Assembly (NCBI GenBank): GCA_964463165.1
Contig: CAYXBK010000015.1
Location: forward strand, 42,451 to 106,450
DNA: 64,000 bases
Source of the DNA: UBA7236 sp964463165
GTDB lineage: Bacteria > Bacteroidota > Bacteroidia > Chitinophagales > BACL12
Reading direction: 5' to 3'
The position numbers and the translations under genes are program-made. This document shows, in pieces, positions 1 through 8,725 of the stretch (within the stretch, counting starts at the first letter, position 1; each line of letters begins with the position of its first letter). The notes below the pieces were generated by a model that did no database searches, had not been told where the DNA came from, and saw nothing but the letters and a program-made list of their open reading frames with translations.

Positions 1-1
1 C

Positions 2-1393
2 GTGATTTATTTTCTGGGCGGCAACCTGTTTAATTTCAGCGGCGGCGGAACCGATGCTTCCGGTGGTTTTGCAACAGGCGCAGATTTCGATCCGGAAAAA
101 TACGATGCAACGGAAATATTTGAACCGCCTGTTACCGACAATAAAAAAAATCCATTGCCCGAAAGCGTTTCGCTTTTAAAATATGCGCCGGCAAGATTAA
201 ATCAGGGCCAGCAGGGTTCATGCGTTGGTTGGGGTTCTGCCTATGCGGCACGCACAATACTTGAAGCCGAACGCACCGGAAAAGATCCGAATTCAATTGC
301 TTTCAGTCCGGCATATTTATATAATCAGATCGGGCTTGAAGGATGCCAGGGCGCATATATTCAAAATGCAATGGACGTGATGAAAAATCAGGGGCTGGTT
401 TCACTGCGTGAATTTCCTTATTCGGATCAGGATTGCAGCAAGCAACCGAATTCATCGCAAAAACAACAGGCCTCTCAATTTAAAATGACCGGATTTAATC
501 GCCTTACACAGGGCGATGGCCAGGGAGTAAATAATGAAAAACTCGATCTTGTTGCCATCAAACAAAATCTTGCACAGGGTGCACCGGTTGTGATCGGTAT
601 GCTGGTGGGAGGAAGTTTTATGCAGCCGATGATGGGAAAAGATGTCTGGAACCCCACCAACGACGATCTCGATATGTATGGTTTCGGGGGGCATTGCATG
701 TGCGTGATCGGTTATGATGATTTTAAAGAAGGCGGCGCATTTCAGGTGATGAACAGCTGGGGATCGGAATGGGGAAATAATGGCGTTGCATGGATACCTT
801 ATAACGTATTCGATCATTTTGCTAAAGAAGCGTATGGTGTTTATCCGATGGGCTCTGCAGATAAACCATTATCAAATACTTTGTCTGTTGAATTCGGTTT
901 GGTAGATAATTCAAGTTCAAGAAATATTCCGCTCAAACAAAATGGAAACGGCGTATTTGAAACAAAATCACCGATTAAAAAAGGAACGAAATTTAAAATT
1001 CAGGTAACTAATTCGCATGAATGTTATACGTATATTTTCGGAATGGAAACAGATAATTCATCATATGTTTTATTTCCATATACCGAAAAACATTCACCTT
1101 ATTGCGGCATCACCGGCACACGCTTATTTCCGAAAGATTACAGCATGCAGGCAGATGAGATCGGCACAAAAGATTATATGGCGATTGTGGTAACCAAACA
1201 ACCGCTCGATTATAAAGCACTCAACGATCTAATCAATAAACAAAGCGGCAGTTACGATCAGAAAATTAAATCCGCACTTGGTTCTCAATTAATTCAAAAT
1301 GTAAAATACAATCCGGGTGAAACAATCAGTTTCCAGAAAGATGCGGGCGCCGATGGTGCGGTGTTGATGGTAATTGAGGTGGATAAATTTTAG
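2..1393 (+). CDS. C1 (papain-like) cysteine peptidase, 5'-partial
   Basis: This is a papain-fold cysteine peptidase, probably secreted or membrane-anchored. The visible part is 463 residues. The catalytic Cys is residue 74 in QGSCVGWGSA, the catalytic His is residue 231 in GGHCMCVIGYDD, and the Asn is residue 251 in NSWGSEWG, so the full Gln/Cys/His/Asn set is present. The C-terminal 170 residues are a separate beta-rich domain (YTYIFGMETDN, LFPYTE) like the DUF4384-type domains often fused to bacterial C1 peptidases. The first codon seen is a GTG at the window edge, followed by hydrophobic residues that look like the end of a membrane segment, so the true start probably lies upstream. The substrate is unknown. 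Confidence 0.85.
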   Translation: MIYFLGGNLFNFSGGGTDASGGFATGADFDPEKYDATEIFEPPVTDNKKNPLPESVSLLKYAPARLNQGQQGSCVGWGSAYAARTILEAERTGKDPNSIAFSPAYLYNQIGLEGCQGAYIQNAMDVMKNQGLVSLREFPYSDQDCSKQPNSSQKQQASQFKMTGFNRLTQGDGQGVNNEKLDLVAIKQNLAQGAPVVIGMLVGGSFMQPMMGKDVWNPTNDDLDMYGFGGHCMCVIGYDDFKEGGAFQVMNSWGSEWGNNGVAWIPYNVFDHFAKEAYGVYPMGSADKPLSNTLSVEFGLVDNSSSRNIPLKQNGNGVFETKSPIKKGTKFKIQVTNSHECYTYIFGMETDNSSYVLFPYTEKHSPYCGITGTRLFPKDYSMQADEIGTKDYMAIVVTKQPLDYKALNDLINKQSGSYDQKIKSALGSQLIQNVKYNPGETISFQKDAGADGAVLMVIEVDKF

Positions 1394-1396
1394 AAG

Positions 1397-1430
1397 CAGG
1401 AGTCAGGAATCAGGAATCAGGAGTCAGGAT
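1397..1430. repeat. 7-bp word array after the peptidase stop codon
   Basis: Five head-to-tail units read caggagt, caggaat, caggaat, caggagt and caggat. The array begins 3 nt after the TAG stop of the C1 peptidase and is not part of a reading frame I can support. It belongs to a class of short-word arrays seen elsewhere in the window, each with its own word. Confidence 0.8.
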
Positions 1431-1549
1431 AAATTAAATTGAGTTTAGTGATGCATGGAAATTTCTGTTTACTAAATCCACCAATAACCAATTCACGAAA
1501 CATCCAAACCAATTTAAAAGAACCTGTGTCTGTATTAAAAACATAAATA

Positions 1550-2218
1550 ATGTATAATTTTTCATATTTCAAGGAGAAGGATAAACAAACAGTTTTAGAA
1601 TTCATTGAATTATATCCATTTGCTTTTGTAACAGGAAGTTTTTTATCCGGTTTGCAGGTTGCTACACAAATTCCAATATTGCTGGAAGAAAGAAACGGCG
1701 AATTGTATTTGCAGGGGCATATCATGAGAAATACGGACCATCACAAGGCATTTCTGGAAAACCCAAATATCATGATTGTATTCACCGGGCCGAATTGTTA
1801 TGTGAGTGCATCCTGGTACAGTAATCCGCAAATTGGTTCAACATGGAATTATATGAGTGTTCAGATAGCCGGAAAAATTGAATTCATGTCCGATGCGCAG
1901 CTTATTCAGTTCATGCGGAAACTGACCTTGAAATTTGAAAACGGAGATGTCGCTTCACAAACATTTTATGATAATCTGCCCGACCAGTTTCTCAATAAGA
2001 TGATGCCTGCGATTACCGGATTTGAGATCAAAGTTGAAAAAATTGAAAATGTTTTCAAGCTGAGCCAAAACCGTGATGAAAAAAGTTATCTGCATATCAT
2101 TGCAAAACTCGAAGAAAAAGGCGGCGACAGTGCATTGATCGCAGAAGAAATGAAAAAACGGCATGCCGGATTATTTCCTGCCGGTGTAGCTTGGGATCCG
2201 GCAAAATTTGATTCATGA
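1550..2218 (+). CDS. FMN-binding negative transcriptional regulator family (PaiB-like)
   Basis: A 222-residue split-barrel flavin-binding protein of the PaiB/FMN_bind_2 family. The family signatures are present: FVTGSFLSGLQVATQIPILLE near residues 27-46, GHIMRNTDHHKAF near 57-69, and a TWNYMSVQIAGK segment near 98-109, where PaiB proteins have a PTWNY-type motif. PaiB of Bacillus subtilis is linked to polyamine and protease regulation. In most other bacteria the members are uncharacterised FMN proteins, so a regulatory role is not implied here. No PaiA-like acetyltransferase lies next to it. The ATG is the first good start after the stop-proximal repeat. Confidence 0.8.
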   Translation: MYNFSYFKEKDKQTVLEFIELYPFAFVTGSFLSGLQVATQIPILLEERNGELYLQGHIMRNTDHHKAFLENPNIMIVFTGPNCYVSASWYSNPQIGSTWNYMSVQIAGKIEFMSDAQLIQFMRKLTLKFENGDVASQTFYDNLPDQFLNKMMPAITGFEIKVEKIENVFKLSQNRDEKSYLHIIAKLEEKGGDSALIAEEMKKRHAGLFPAGVAWDPAKFDS

Positions 2219-2268
2219 AAAATTTTCGTTTAAACTATTACAAAAAACAATAAGCATCATAATGGGAG

Positions 2269-2415
2269 ATGGTAAAAATTAATTTAATAGCGCTCCTTCT
2301 ATTCAACAATTTAATACTCTCGGGTCAGGAATTTCCTGTTCCTTTTAATTATAATATGATTGGTTCGGCTACCGGAGATTTAGATAACGATGGAATAAAT
2401 ATGCTAATTATATAG
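2269..2415 (+). pseudogene. Remnant of an FG-GAP/VCBS-repeat secreted protein
   Basis: A 48-codon open frame starts with a signal-peptide-like segment (MVKINLIALLLFNNLILSGQ) and continues into ATGDLDNDGIN, which matches the calcium-binding core of FG-GAP/VCBS beta-propeller repeats. It stops at TAG right after the first repeat core. I read it as the 5' stub of a once larger surface propeller protein. It could instead be a small secreted peptide. Confidence 0.45.
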
Positions 2416-2490
2416 AAATTCAAATAAATAAAACATCCTGGCGTTTAATTATATAACTTTCGCGAGACATTTTCAATATGCGTGTTTCTT

Positions 2491-3309
2491 ATGAAATCAA
2501 AAATAAATATATTTTATACAATTTCGCTTTTTGTTTTATTGTCCAAACCGTTAAAAGGACAAGTTTGTTATAAAATTTGGTATAATCAGGATAGTTTTTT
2601 TACTTTCAATACGTCTTCTTTTTTGGATTCAACATTTAAGAAACCATTCTCTGTTCCCGATGGAAAATGGGTTATCTTAAGTAAAGACTCTTTGCCGATT
2701 TACTTTTTCAATACGCAAAAAAATTGTATCCACGGTGAATACTCAGAATACTGGGATGGGGTCTTAAAAACAAAAGGATATTATAGAATGGATTCCATCT
2801 GGAGTTTCCGCTTCAATAGATTTGAAGAAAGATTCAAAGACAGCACCTGGATACTTTATGTCAGTTTCATTTTAGATACCACAACCAACCAAATTGTTGG
2901 TTTTCAGGATGCGGTCACTATGACTTATAATAGCTATTATCCAAACGGCAGTAAAAAATTAGAAAGGCGTGGACAACAAATTGAAATTAATTACTACGAA
3001 AATGGACTAATGAAATCAATGATAACTAATTATAAAAATGATAAGGACAATATAACTATTGAACAAAATTTTGACAGTATTGGACAGCTAATCAAGATTA
3101 TAACTATCAGAACCACAACTAAAACGCGGCATAAAGTTTTAATCGGAGGAATCTTTGTTTCGTCTGATACAGTTGAATATAATGGATTTTGGAAAAAGAA
3201 GGAAATAATCGAAAATAACAAACAAAAAATAACAATCCTGTACGGAGAGGTTGGTCAGGAAATAAGCCGAATAGTACAGAAAAAAAAGAAATCACAATAT
3301 TACATTTAA
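2491..3309 (+). CDS. Secreted hypothetical protein with YwqK/MORN-like repeats
   Basis: A 272-residue protein with an N-terminal signal peptide (MKSKINIFYTISLFVLLSKPLKG). The segments HGEYSEYWDGVLKTKGYY, YYPNGSKKLERRG and NYYENGLMKSMITNY follow the YxxNGxxK pattern of YwqK/MORN-variant repeats. A GTG lies 9 nt upstream in frame at 2482, but ATG at 2491 gives the cleaner signal peptide. Function is unknown. The gene is AT-rich, like the hypotheticals that follow it. Confidence 0.6.
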   Translation: MKSKINIFYTISLFVLLSKPLKGQVCYKIWYNQDSFFTFNTSSFLDSTFKKPFSVPDGKWVILSKDSLPIYFFNTQKNCIHGEYSEYWDGVLKTKGYYRMDSIWSFRFNRFEERFKDSTWILYVSFILDTTTNQIVGFQDAVTMTYNSYYPNGSKKLERRGQQIEINYYENGLMKSMITNYKNDKDNITIEQNFDSIGQLIKIITIRTTTKTRHKVLIGGIFVSSDTVEYNGFWKKKEIIENNKQKITILYGEVGQEISRIVQKKKKSQYYI

Positions 3310-3519
3310 TTTCATATTACTAAAGAAAATACAGCTGTTCACGTAATAAATGCATAAGCAATTAAAACGAACTGTGAATGAAATATATTTGAATGGAAAT
3401 TCAGTGTGATTTGTAGACCACGTGATGGGTTAAAGGAAATGACATGCTTTCAAACAGAATACAATCAATCATATTAACATTACTATGAAAATTATAAATT
3501 ACAATTTAATTTCATCTCA

Positions 3520-4146
3520 TTGGTAAAAATAATTACATTGTTGCTTATACTAAATCTTTTACTTTCGTGCGATTGTGTGCAGGAAGTTACAGGAACAATT
3601 ATTGACTATGACACGGGATTACCATTGGGAGGAACTGAAGTTTATAATAAAAAAAGAAATAGAAATACGATTAAGACAGACTCGACTGGTAATTTTAAAT
3701 TAACGGCTATTTCAGGTGGTTTCGGGTGCCCGCCTATGACTGTAGTTGCTGAATTGAAAAATTACATGCAAACAGAAGTTGAAATAGAATCCGGCGAATA
3801 CAAAATTATTAAAATGAAAGCCATTGATCCGTTATCGAAATCAACTTTAGAACGCTTACAGGGAATTTGGTATCATGATCAAGACAGTTCAGCTACTGTG
3901 GAGGTGATATCCAAAACGTGGACCTTTAATTATAAATCAGCAATTCCAGGAGCTTATGATGTCTACTCTATTGTAATAACCGATGAATTGACCGAATATG
4001 CGAGCGTGCAGGAAAATGCGGAGTTTTTAGTCTTGATAAATAATAAAGATAGTTTAGAATTTGAAATTTTAAACCTTACTGATTCAACTCTTAGTTTAAT
4101 GTATTTCCCTGCAGGCAGAATACATTTATATAAGCGAAATAAATGA
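3520..4146 (+). CDS. Lipoprotein with carboxypeptidase-regulatory-like domain
   Basis: A 208-residue protein with a type II signal peptide and lipobox (LNLLLSC, Cys near residue 17). Residues 22-75 form a CarboxypepD_reg-like beta-sandwich (TGTIIDYDTGLPLGGTEVY, then TDSTGNFKLTAISGG), a domain common in Bacteroidota surface proteins. The C-terminal half (ERLQGIWYHDQDSS) resembles lipocalin-like lipoprotein strands. The start is TTG, because the nearby ATG at 3485 is out of frame and soon hits a stop. The stop overlaps the next gene's ATG (ATGA), so the two are probably translationally coupled. Confidence 0.65.
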   Translation: MVKIITLLLILNLLLSCDCVQEVTGTIIDYDTGLPLGGTEVYNKKRNRNTIKTDSTGNFKLTAISGGFGCPPMTVVAELKNYMQTEVEIESGEYKIIKMKAIDPLSKSTLERLQGIWYHDQDSSATVEVISKTWTFNYKSAIPGAYDVYSIVITDELTEYASVQENAEFLVLINNKDSLEFEILNLTDSTLSLMYFPAGRIHLYKRNK

Positions 4147-4574
4147 ATCTATTCTTGACATTATTTTTGCTGACAGTTACTTTGTCTTTGCATAGTCAGA
4201 ACGGCATAGCAGATTCCTATAATTTGACTGTGATTGATTCTTGTTTCAGCAAAGTGGACAGCTCAATTAAATTGATTTCAATTCAATTTAAAAATGGCCG
4301 AGATAAAAATTTTGAAAAAATCTTCATCGATTCATTAAAAACATTGAAACAAATAGATTATTTTCTTTATGAAAATGCCATGAATATCCGCCCATTCAAT
4401 GAAGCGAAAGGTATCAACATTTCAATTTATTACGAAAGTAAATCGTGTATGATTACAGGAGGAATTTTCATATGTGATCCGCTCACTTTTGAAACATCCC
4501 AAATCATTACTTCAAAAGATATAAATTGTTGCTGGACTTTTAAGGCAGGAGAGCCTGTTTTGCCATGCAAATAA
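4143..4574 (+). CDS. Small secreted hypothetical protein
   Basis: A 143-residue protein with a clear signal peptide (MNLFLTLFLLTVTLSLHSQ). The mature part has five cysteines, including a CCW near the C-terminus (INCCWTFKAGE), so disulphides are likely in the periplasm or outside. The start codon overlaps the stop of the preceding lipoprotein gene by 4 nt, so both are probably made from one mRNA and may interact. I do not recognise the family. Confidence 0.6.
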   Translation: MNLFLTLFLLTVTLSLHSQNGIADSYNLTVIDSCFSKVDSSIKLISIQFKNGRDKNFEKIFIDSLKTLKQIDYFLYENAMNIRPFNEAKGINISIYYESKSCMITGGIFICDPLTFETSQIITSKDINCCWTFKAGEPVLPCK

Positions 4575-4632
4575 TTCTGTATATTTATAGAGAATATATC
4601 TTCATAATTTCACAAATTGTAAAAAAACAACC

Positions 4633-5718
4633 ATGATGAAAAATGCCATTACCCTGGGATTTATAATCTTATTAGTTTTCGAGCAAAACGGCTCCGCTCA
4701 AACCAACAAAGAAAAAGCATACGATAAAGGTGTGCGGGCGATTGAGTTGATGGACAATGGAAAAATTGATGAGAGCATCGCATTACTTGAAGAGGCGCAG
4801 AAACTCGACCCCGACCGTTTCGATTATCCATACGAAATGGCTTATGCCTATTATTTAAAAGAGGATTATAAATCTGCAATCAAAATACTCGAAAAGAACA
4901 AGAAACATAAGGATGTAACCGAACGGCTTTTTCAGCTGCTTGGAAACAGTTACGATATTATCGGGCAAAGCGATAAAGCCTTCGCAGCGTATGATGAAGG
5001 GCTTGAAATATTTCCGAATTCAGGAATGATCTATCTTGAAAAAGGAAATGTGTATTGGGGTAAAAAAGAATATAACAATGCGTTGCCATATTACGAAAAA
5101 GGAATCGAAGTTGATCCGAAATTCCCATCCAACTATTACCGTGCAGCTTTGCTTTATTGTGGTTCCACCGAAGAGGTTTGGGGCATGTTATACGGCGAAA
5201 TATTTATGAACCTTGAAAGAAACAGTCAACGCACAGTTGAAATCAGCAAATTGTTATATGATACTTATAAAAACGAAATCAGCTTTACAAGTGATTCAAC
5301 ACGCAGCGTAAGTTTTTGTCAGATGATGTCGATGTCGCTTGATGCATTCTCCGATCCTGACAATATCAAATTCCCTTTTTGTATGGTATATGAACCCACA
5401 TTACTTATTGCCATCGCATTTGAAAAAGAAATTACCATGAATTCACTGGACCGGATCAGAACTACTTTCATTGATGTCTATTATCAATCAGGGCGTGACA
5501 AAACACATCCCAACGCATTGTTCAATTATGAAAAAGAAATTATGGAAGCCGGGCATATGGAAGCTTATAATCATTGGATTCTCATGCAGGGCAACCTGGA
5601 TGAATTTGATAAATGGTATGCAGGCAATAAAGAAAAGTGGGATAATTTCATCCTTTGGTTTACTGATAACGGCCTTGAATTGGATAAAAAGAATAAATTT
5701 TACAGCGGACAGTATTAA
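4633..5718 (+). CDS. Secreted tetratricopeptide (TPR) repeat protein
   Basis: A 361-residue protein with a signal peptide (NAITLGFIILLVFEQNGSAQ) followed by about four TPR units between residues 28 and 175 (KAYDKGVRAIELMDNGK, YEMAYAYYLKEDYKSAIKILE, LGNSYDIIGQSDKAFAAYDEG, GNVYWGKKEYNNALPYYEKG). TPRs form a protein-binding superhelix. The C-terminal half is helical and unassigned. Two adjacent ATGs (4633, 4636) are possible starts. It is probably a periplasmic scaffold, but the partner is unknown. Confidence 0.75.
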   Translation: MMKNAITLGFIILLVFEQNGSAQTNKEKAYDKGVRAIELMDNGKIDESIALLEEAQKLDPDRFDYPYEMAYAYYLKEDYKSAIKILEKNKKHKDVTERLFQLLGNSYDIIGQSDKAFAAYDEGLEIFPNSGMIYLEKGNVYWGKKEYNNALPYYEKGIEVDPKFPSNYYRAALLYCGSTEEVWGMLYGEIFMNLERNSQRTVEISKLLYDTYKNEISFTSDSTRSVSFCQMMSMSLDAFSDPDNIKFPFCMVYEPTLLIAIAFEKEITMNSLDRIRTTFIDVYYQSGRDKTHPNALFNYEKEIMEAGHMEAYNHWILMQGNLDEFDKWYAGNKEKWDNFILWFTDNGLELDKKNKFYSGQY

Positions 5719-5786
5719 TAGGTTTTCATTCCTTATTTCCTACACCCAATTTTTAATCAGGCTTCAACAATAAATTTTGTAATCCT

Positions 5787-6104
5787 AAAATGACTCCAAA
5801 ACAAATCCTGCAAAAATGGCTCGATGCATTTAATAAAGCTGATGCGGAGGCGATCTCGGATTTATATGCGGAAGATGCGATCAACCACCAGGTGGCGAAT
5901 GAACCTGTTGTTGGGAAAGCGGCAATAAAAAATATGTTTACAACAGAATTTGCGAATGCCGAAATGATTTGTATTCCTGAAAATATATTTGAGGACGGCG
6001 ATTGGGCAATTCTGGAATGGAAAGACCCGCTCGGACTTCGCGGCTGCGGTTTTTTTAAAATAGAGAATGATAAAATAATATTTCAAAGAGGTTATTGGGA
6101 TAAA
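5787..6104. repeat. 318-bp direct repeat, copy 1
   Basis: This tract matches positions 9393-9710 with three mismatches that I could find (6035, 6050, 6056). The copies diverge abruptly at both ends. It covers almost all of a SnoaL-like gene. The same-strand copies bracket 3.3 kb of accessory genes. Confidence 0.9.
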
Positions 6105-6146
6105 CTTTCATTTCATAAAATTCATAATATTCCATTGACTATTTGA
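5790..6146 (+). CDS. SnoaL-like / NTF2-fold protein, copy A
   Basis: A 118-residue NTF2-fold protein of the SnoaL-like (nuclear transport factor 2 superfamily) type. It opens with the typical helix QILQKWLDAFNKADAEAISDLYAEDAINHQ, followed by VGKAAIKNMF and a beta-sheet ending in IIFQRGYWDKLSF. Family members are small-molecule-binding proteins or isomerases, and the substrate here is unknown. The first 108 residues are identical to the protein encoded at 9396-9752, while the last ten or so differ. It has no signal peptide, so it is cytoplasmic. Confidence 0.8.
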   Translation: MTPKQILQKWLDAFNKADAEAISDLYAEDAINHQVANEPVVGKAAIKNMFTTEFANAEMICIPENIFEDGDWAILEWKDPLGLRGCGFFKIENDKIIFQRGYWDKLSFHKIHNIPLTI

Positions 6147-6161
6147 ATTAAAATTACCAGA

Positions 6162-6653
6162 ATGAAAACTAAATTTAAGATTACCGGGTTTCTAATAATA
6201 GCATTCAGCATTTTCCTGCTAATTATTTTTATAAACGTTGTTTATGAAATGATTACAAACGCAGACGATGAGAAAAACGTGTTACCGCTGTTCATAGCAG
6301 TCATCTTTTTCATTTTTGTGCTGGCATGGTTAATATTGGGAGAATTGAAAAATAAGTTCATTATAGTTCGATTAGCTGAAAATAAAATTTCAATTGCAAA
6401 ATTGGGCGGTGTCTTGCCAATAATAGATTTTAATTCTTCCGAAATCGAAGGGTGGAAATATTCAATTTTACCTTCAAAAACCCGTGACTATGAATATTTA
6501 TATCTCTATGCCCATGGCAAAAAAATTGCAAAAATTTCTCAATTTTATCATAAGAATTACCCGGACATTAAAAAATATGTGAGTGATCATTATGCAAATC
6601 TGGGCTTTGAAGAATTTAGTTATTTAAAAGAATTTAAAGAAATCTTTGAATGA
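6162..6653 (+). CDS. Two-TM membrane protein, hypothetical
   Basis: A 163-residue protein with transmembrane helices at about residues 8-32 and 41-60, followed by a soluble domain with PH-like strands (KFIIVRLAENKISIAKLGGVLPIIDF, YEYLYLYAHGKKIAKIS). This layout of two helices plus a small beta domain is common in uncharacterised Bacteroidota membrane proteins. It starts 15 bp after SnoaL-like copy A and is probably cotranscribed with it. Confidence 0.55.
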   Translation: MKTKFKITGFLIIAFSIFLLIIFINVVYEMITNADDEKNVLPLFIAVIFFIFVLAWLILGELKNKFIIVRLAENKISIAKLGGVLPIIDFNSSEIEGWKYSILPSKTRDYEYLYLYAHGKKIAKISQFYHKNYPDIKKYVSDHYANLGFEEFSYLKEFKEIFE

Positions 6654-6765
6654 TTAAATAAAATTTGAATGAATTCCTCTCCCTCCTTCCCCACATACCG
6701 AAACGGTGGCCCAGGATTTCCTTTGTTCCGCCCACCTATCATTCAGACAAAATTAATCGATTGTT

Positions 6766-6975
6766 TTGTTACTTGTTTTTGAATTTCTCAATCTATTACT
6801 GCATCCACTCTTAGAAAGAATTACTCATCACTCACCCGTCTTAATGTTGCTTGCGTTTGTTTGTATTGCGGCTTTTCTTGTGCCCTTGCACCACAAATTA
6901 GAAAAGTGGACAACAGTAAAACTGGTGGAGAAAAACAAGGCGACAAGATTGGCGAATGCAAAAGAAGACGAATGA
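6766..6975 (+). pseudogene. C-terminal remnant of a membrane protein
   Basis: A 69-codon frame with no good start codon (TTG only) encodes a hydrophobic helix (VLMLLAFVCIAAFLVPL) followed by a basic, coiled tail (HHKLEKWTTVKLVEKNKATRLANAKEDE). It reads like the 3' end of a longer membrane protein whose 5' part is gone. The preceding 100 bp (6654-6765) show no recognisable coding signal. I do not know the parent family. Confidence 0.35.
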
Positions 6976-7162
6976 ACAGTTAGAAGATGAGATAAAAAAC
7001 CAAAGACCGCAGCAAGAACGCATAACATAGATTTGCCTATAGGCTGCGTGCTGTGCAACTTCCAACTGCATCACATTCTACTTACATTTGTGCTGGTGGA
7101 AACGTAAGTGCATCTGATACACGCACTTCGGCAACTCCTTAAATGGTATATCGAATTATAAA
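6976..7162. other. Non-coding spacer with an imperfect hairpin
   Basis: I see no gene here. An inverted repeat (cgtaagtgc at 7103-7111 and gcacttcg at 7123-7130, one bulged T, 11-nt loop) lies 33 bp before the regulator gene. The words gcataacatagatttgcctat upstream, split here as gcataacat and agatttgcc, recall the left half of attC-like sites in Bacteroidota gene cassettes, but no matching right half is visible. The cassette idea is speculative. Confidence 0.25.
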
Positions 7163-7744
7163 ATGAATACAAATCCTTTAATATATTATTTTGAAAAACT
7201 TCTTCCTTTAAATGAGGAAGAGAAATTAATGATAGAGGAAGTTTTTAAAGAACGAAGAATTAAGCGTAAGCAGTTCATTCTGCAGGAAGGCGATGTATGC
7301 AATCAAAATACATTCATAGTTGAAGGTTGTTTCAGAATGTATATGGTTGACGACAAAGGCAAAGAACACAATCTCCAGTTCGCAGTTGAGAATTGGTGGA
7401 TTGGCGACATTGGCAGTTTTCATTCAGAAAAATCAAGTAAGCTATTTATTGAAGCAATTGAGAATTCAGTTATCCTTCAATGTAATAAGGAAGATCAGAT
7501 AAAGCTTTTTGAAAAATATCCAAAATTCAATAGGATTTTTAGAGTCCTTGCTGAAAATGCAATAATAAGTATGCAAAATAGAATCTTACAAAATATAAGC
7601 TCTACTGCCGAAGAGCGATACCTTGATTTTGTTGAACGATACCCGCATTTTTTCAATCGAATAAGCAATGTTCAAATTGCTTCATACCTTGGTGTAACAC
7701 CCGAATTTCTCAGCTCCATCCGCAAGAAAATCGTAAAATCTTAA
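7163..7744 (+). CDS. Crp/Fnr-family transcriptional regulator
   Basis: A 193-residue regulator with an N-terminal cyclic-nucleotide-binding jelly roll (RKQFILQEGDVCNQNTFIVEGCFRMYM, residues 36-62) and a C-terminal winged helix (ISNVQIASYLGVTPEFLSSIRKKI, residues 166-189). The PGEIxGE-type cAMP-contact motif is not conserved, as usual for the small Bacteroidota members, so the ligand is unknown. It lies 95 bp upstream of the NmrA-like gene on the same strand. Such regulators often control an adjacent oxidoreductase. TTAAGAT motifs just after the gene are candidate binding sites. Confidence 0.85.
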   Translation: MNTNPLIYYFEKLLPLNEEEKLMIEEVFKERRIKRKQFILQEGDVCNQNTFIVEGCFRMYMVDDKGKEHNLQFAVENWWIGDIGSFHSEKSSKLFIEAIENSVILQCNKEDQIKLFEKYPKFNRIFRVLAENAIISMQNRILQNISSTAEERYLDFVERYPHFFNRISNVQIASYLGVTPEFLSSIRKKIVKS

Positions 7745-7771
7745 GATAGATTAAGATTATTTCTTAAGATA
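7738..7771. promoter_or_regulatory. Triple TTAAGAT motif, candidate operator
   Basis: Three copies of ttaagat lie at 7741-7747, 7751-7757 and 7764-7770. The first and last sit in the palindromes atcttaagat (7738-7747) and tcttaaga (7762-7769), whose centres are 23 bp apart. They begin inside the regulator's last codons and precede the NmrA-like gene, as expected of an autoregulatory or divergent-target operator. Binding is an inference. Confidence 0.4.
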
Positions 7772-7807
7772 CTTTATAGGCAAACACATTTCTTCTTCCA
7801 GACCTTT

Positions 7808-7836
7808 GTAATGTTATTAAACTAAAAAAACATTAC
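7808..7836. promoter_or_regulatory. Inverted repeat before the NmrA-like gene
   Basis: The arms gtaatgtt (7808-7815) and aacattac (7829-7836) are exact reverse complements with a 13-nt spacer, ending 3 nt before the ATG at 7840. It could be an operator, or a hairpin that covers the translation start. Confidence 0.4.
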
Positions 7837-7839
7837 ATT

Positions 7840-8724
7840 ATGGAAAAGAAATTAATTGCGGTTGTAGGTGCAACCGGGCTACAAGGTAAAGGCGTAGTTA
7901 ACGCATTAAAAAAGAATGGTTCTTTTACAGTAAGAGCTATAACCCGCAACCCTGATAAATACAAGGGAAATGCAGATGAAGTCGTTTTAGGTGAGCTAAC
8001 TAACCTTACTTCATTAACAAATGCCTTTAAGGGTGCCTATGGCGTATTTGTGATGACTAATTTTTGGGAGGGAGCTGATGAACTAACCCAAGGAAAACTC
8101 GCAATAGAAGCAGCAAAAAAAGCGAATGTTACTCATTTCATCTGGTCCACTTTGCCGAATGTTGAGGCAATTAGCAAAGGCAAATATGATGTACCACATT
8201 TTACAGCAAAAGCAAAGGTAGACGAAATAGTAAAAACAGCAGGTTTCATCTATTATACCTTCGTACAAGCTTCATTCTATTTTCAAAACCTGGTCGGACA
8301 ATTGGGCGTTCAAAAACAACAAGACGGATCGTTTGGATGGGCGCTTCCTATTGACCCTGCTAAAAGCGTAATTCACATGGCAGATATTAATGATTTAGGA
8401 AAAGTGGTAGCCGGTGCATTCTTAAATCCTGAAAAAGCTGGTAAAGGAAATTATTTATCAGTGGCGGCAGGTTGCTACAGCTTCAATGACATTTTATCTG
8501 CTTACAAGGAAAATGGAAAGGAATTCAGCTTTACATACGTTCCGGGTGAAGTGTTTTCTAAATTTCCATTTAAAGGCGCTGATGAACTTACGCAAATGTT
8601 TTCTTATTTTGAAGAAAGCACTTATATGGGACCAAATACAGATGGTCAAATTAGAATGGCAGCTGAAATTTCTACTGAAACATTTACATCATTGGAAGAA
8701 TGGATTAAACAAAATCAAAACTAA
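7840..8724 (+). CDS. NmrA-family NAD(P)-binding oxidoreductase
   Basis: A 294-residue Rossmann-fold protein of the NmrA/atypical SDR family. The dinucleotide-binding motif is VVGATGLQGKGVVNAL at residues 8-23. It is followed by AITRNPDKYKGNADEVVLGELTN and FVMTNFWE, characteristic of NmrA-like proteins. Fungal NmrA is a redox-sensing regulator and bacterial relatives are NAD(P)H-dependent reductases. The substrate is unknown here. The next gene starts 1 nt after this stop, so the two form an operon, probably under the upstream Crp/Fnr-type regulator. Confidence 0.85.
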   Translation: MEKKLIAVVGATGLQGKGVVNALKKNGSFTVRAITRNPDKYKGNADEVVLGELTNLTSLTNAFKGAYGVFVMTNFWEGADELTQGKLAIEAAKKANVTHFIWSTLPNVEAISKGKYDVPHFTAKAKVDEIVKTAGFIYYTFVQASFYFQNLVGQLGVQKQQDGSFGWALPIDPAKSVIHMADINDLGKVVAGAFLNPEKAGKGNYLSVAAGCYSFNDILSAYKENGKEFSFTYVPGEVFSKFPFKGADELTQMFSYFEESTYMGPNTDGQIRMAAEISTETFTSLEEWIKQNQN

Positions 8725-8725
8725 C

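Noticed and set aside
452..817. 121-residue frame antisense to the C1 peptidase
   Set aside because: The sense strand carries intact catalytic motifs. The antisense product has no recognisable features and is a by-product of codon bias.
8486..8725. Upstream extension of the SnoaL-fold lipoprotein frame
   Set aside because: It would overlap the NmrA-like gene by 80 codons and bury the lipobox. ATG 8726 fits spacing and signal peptide.
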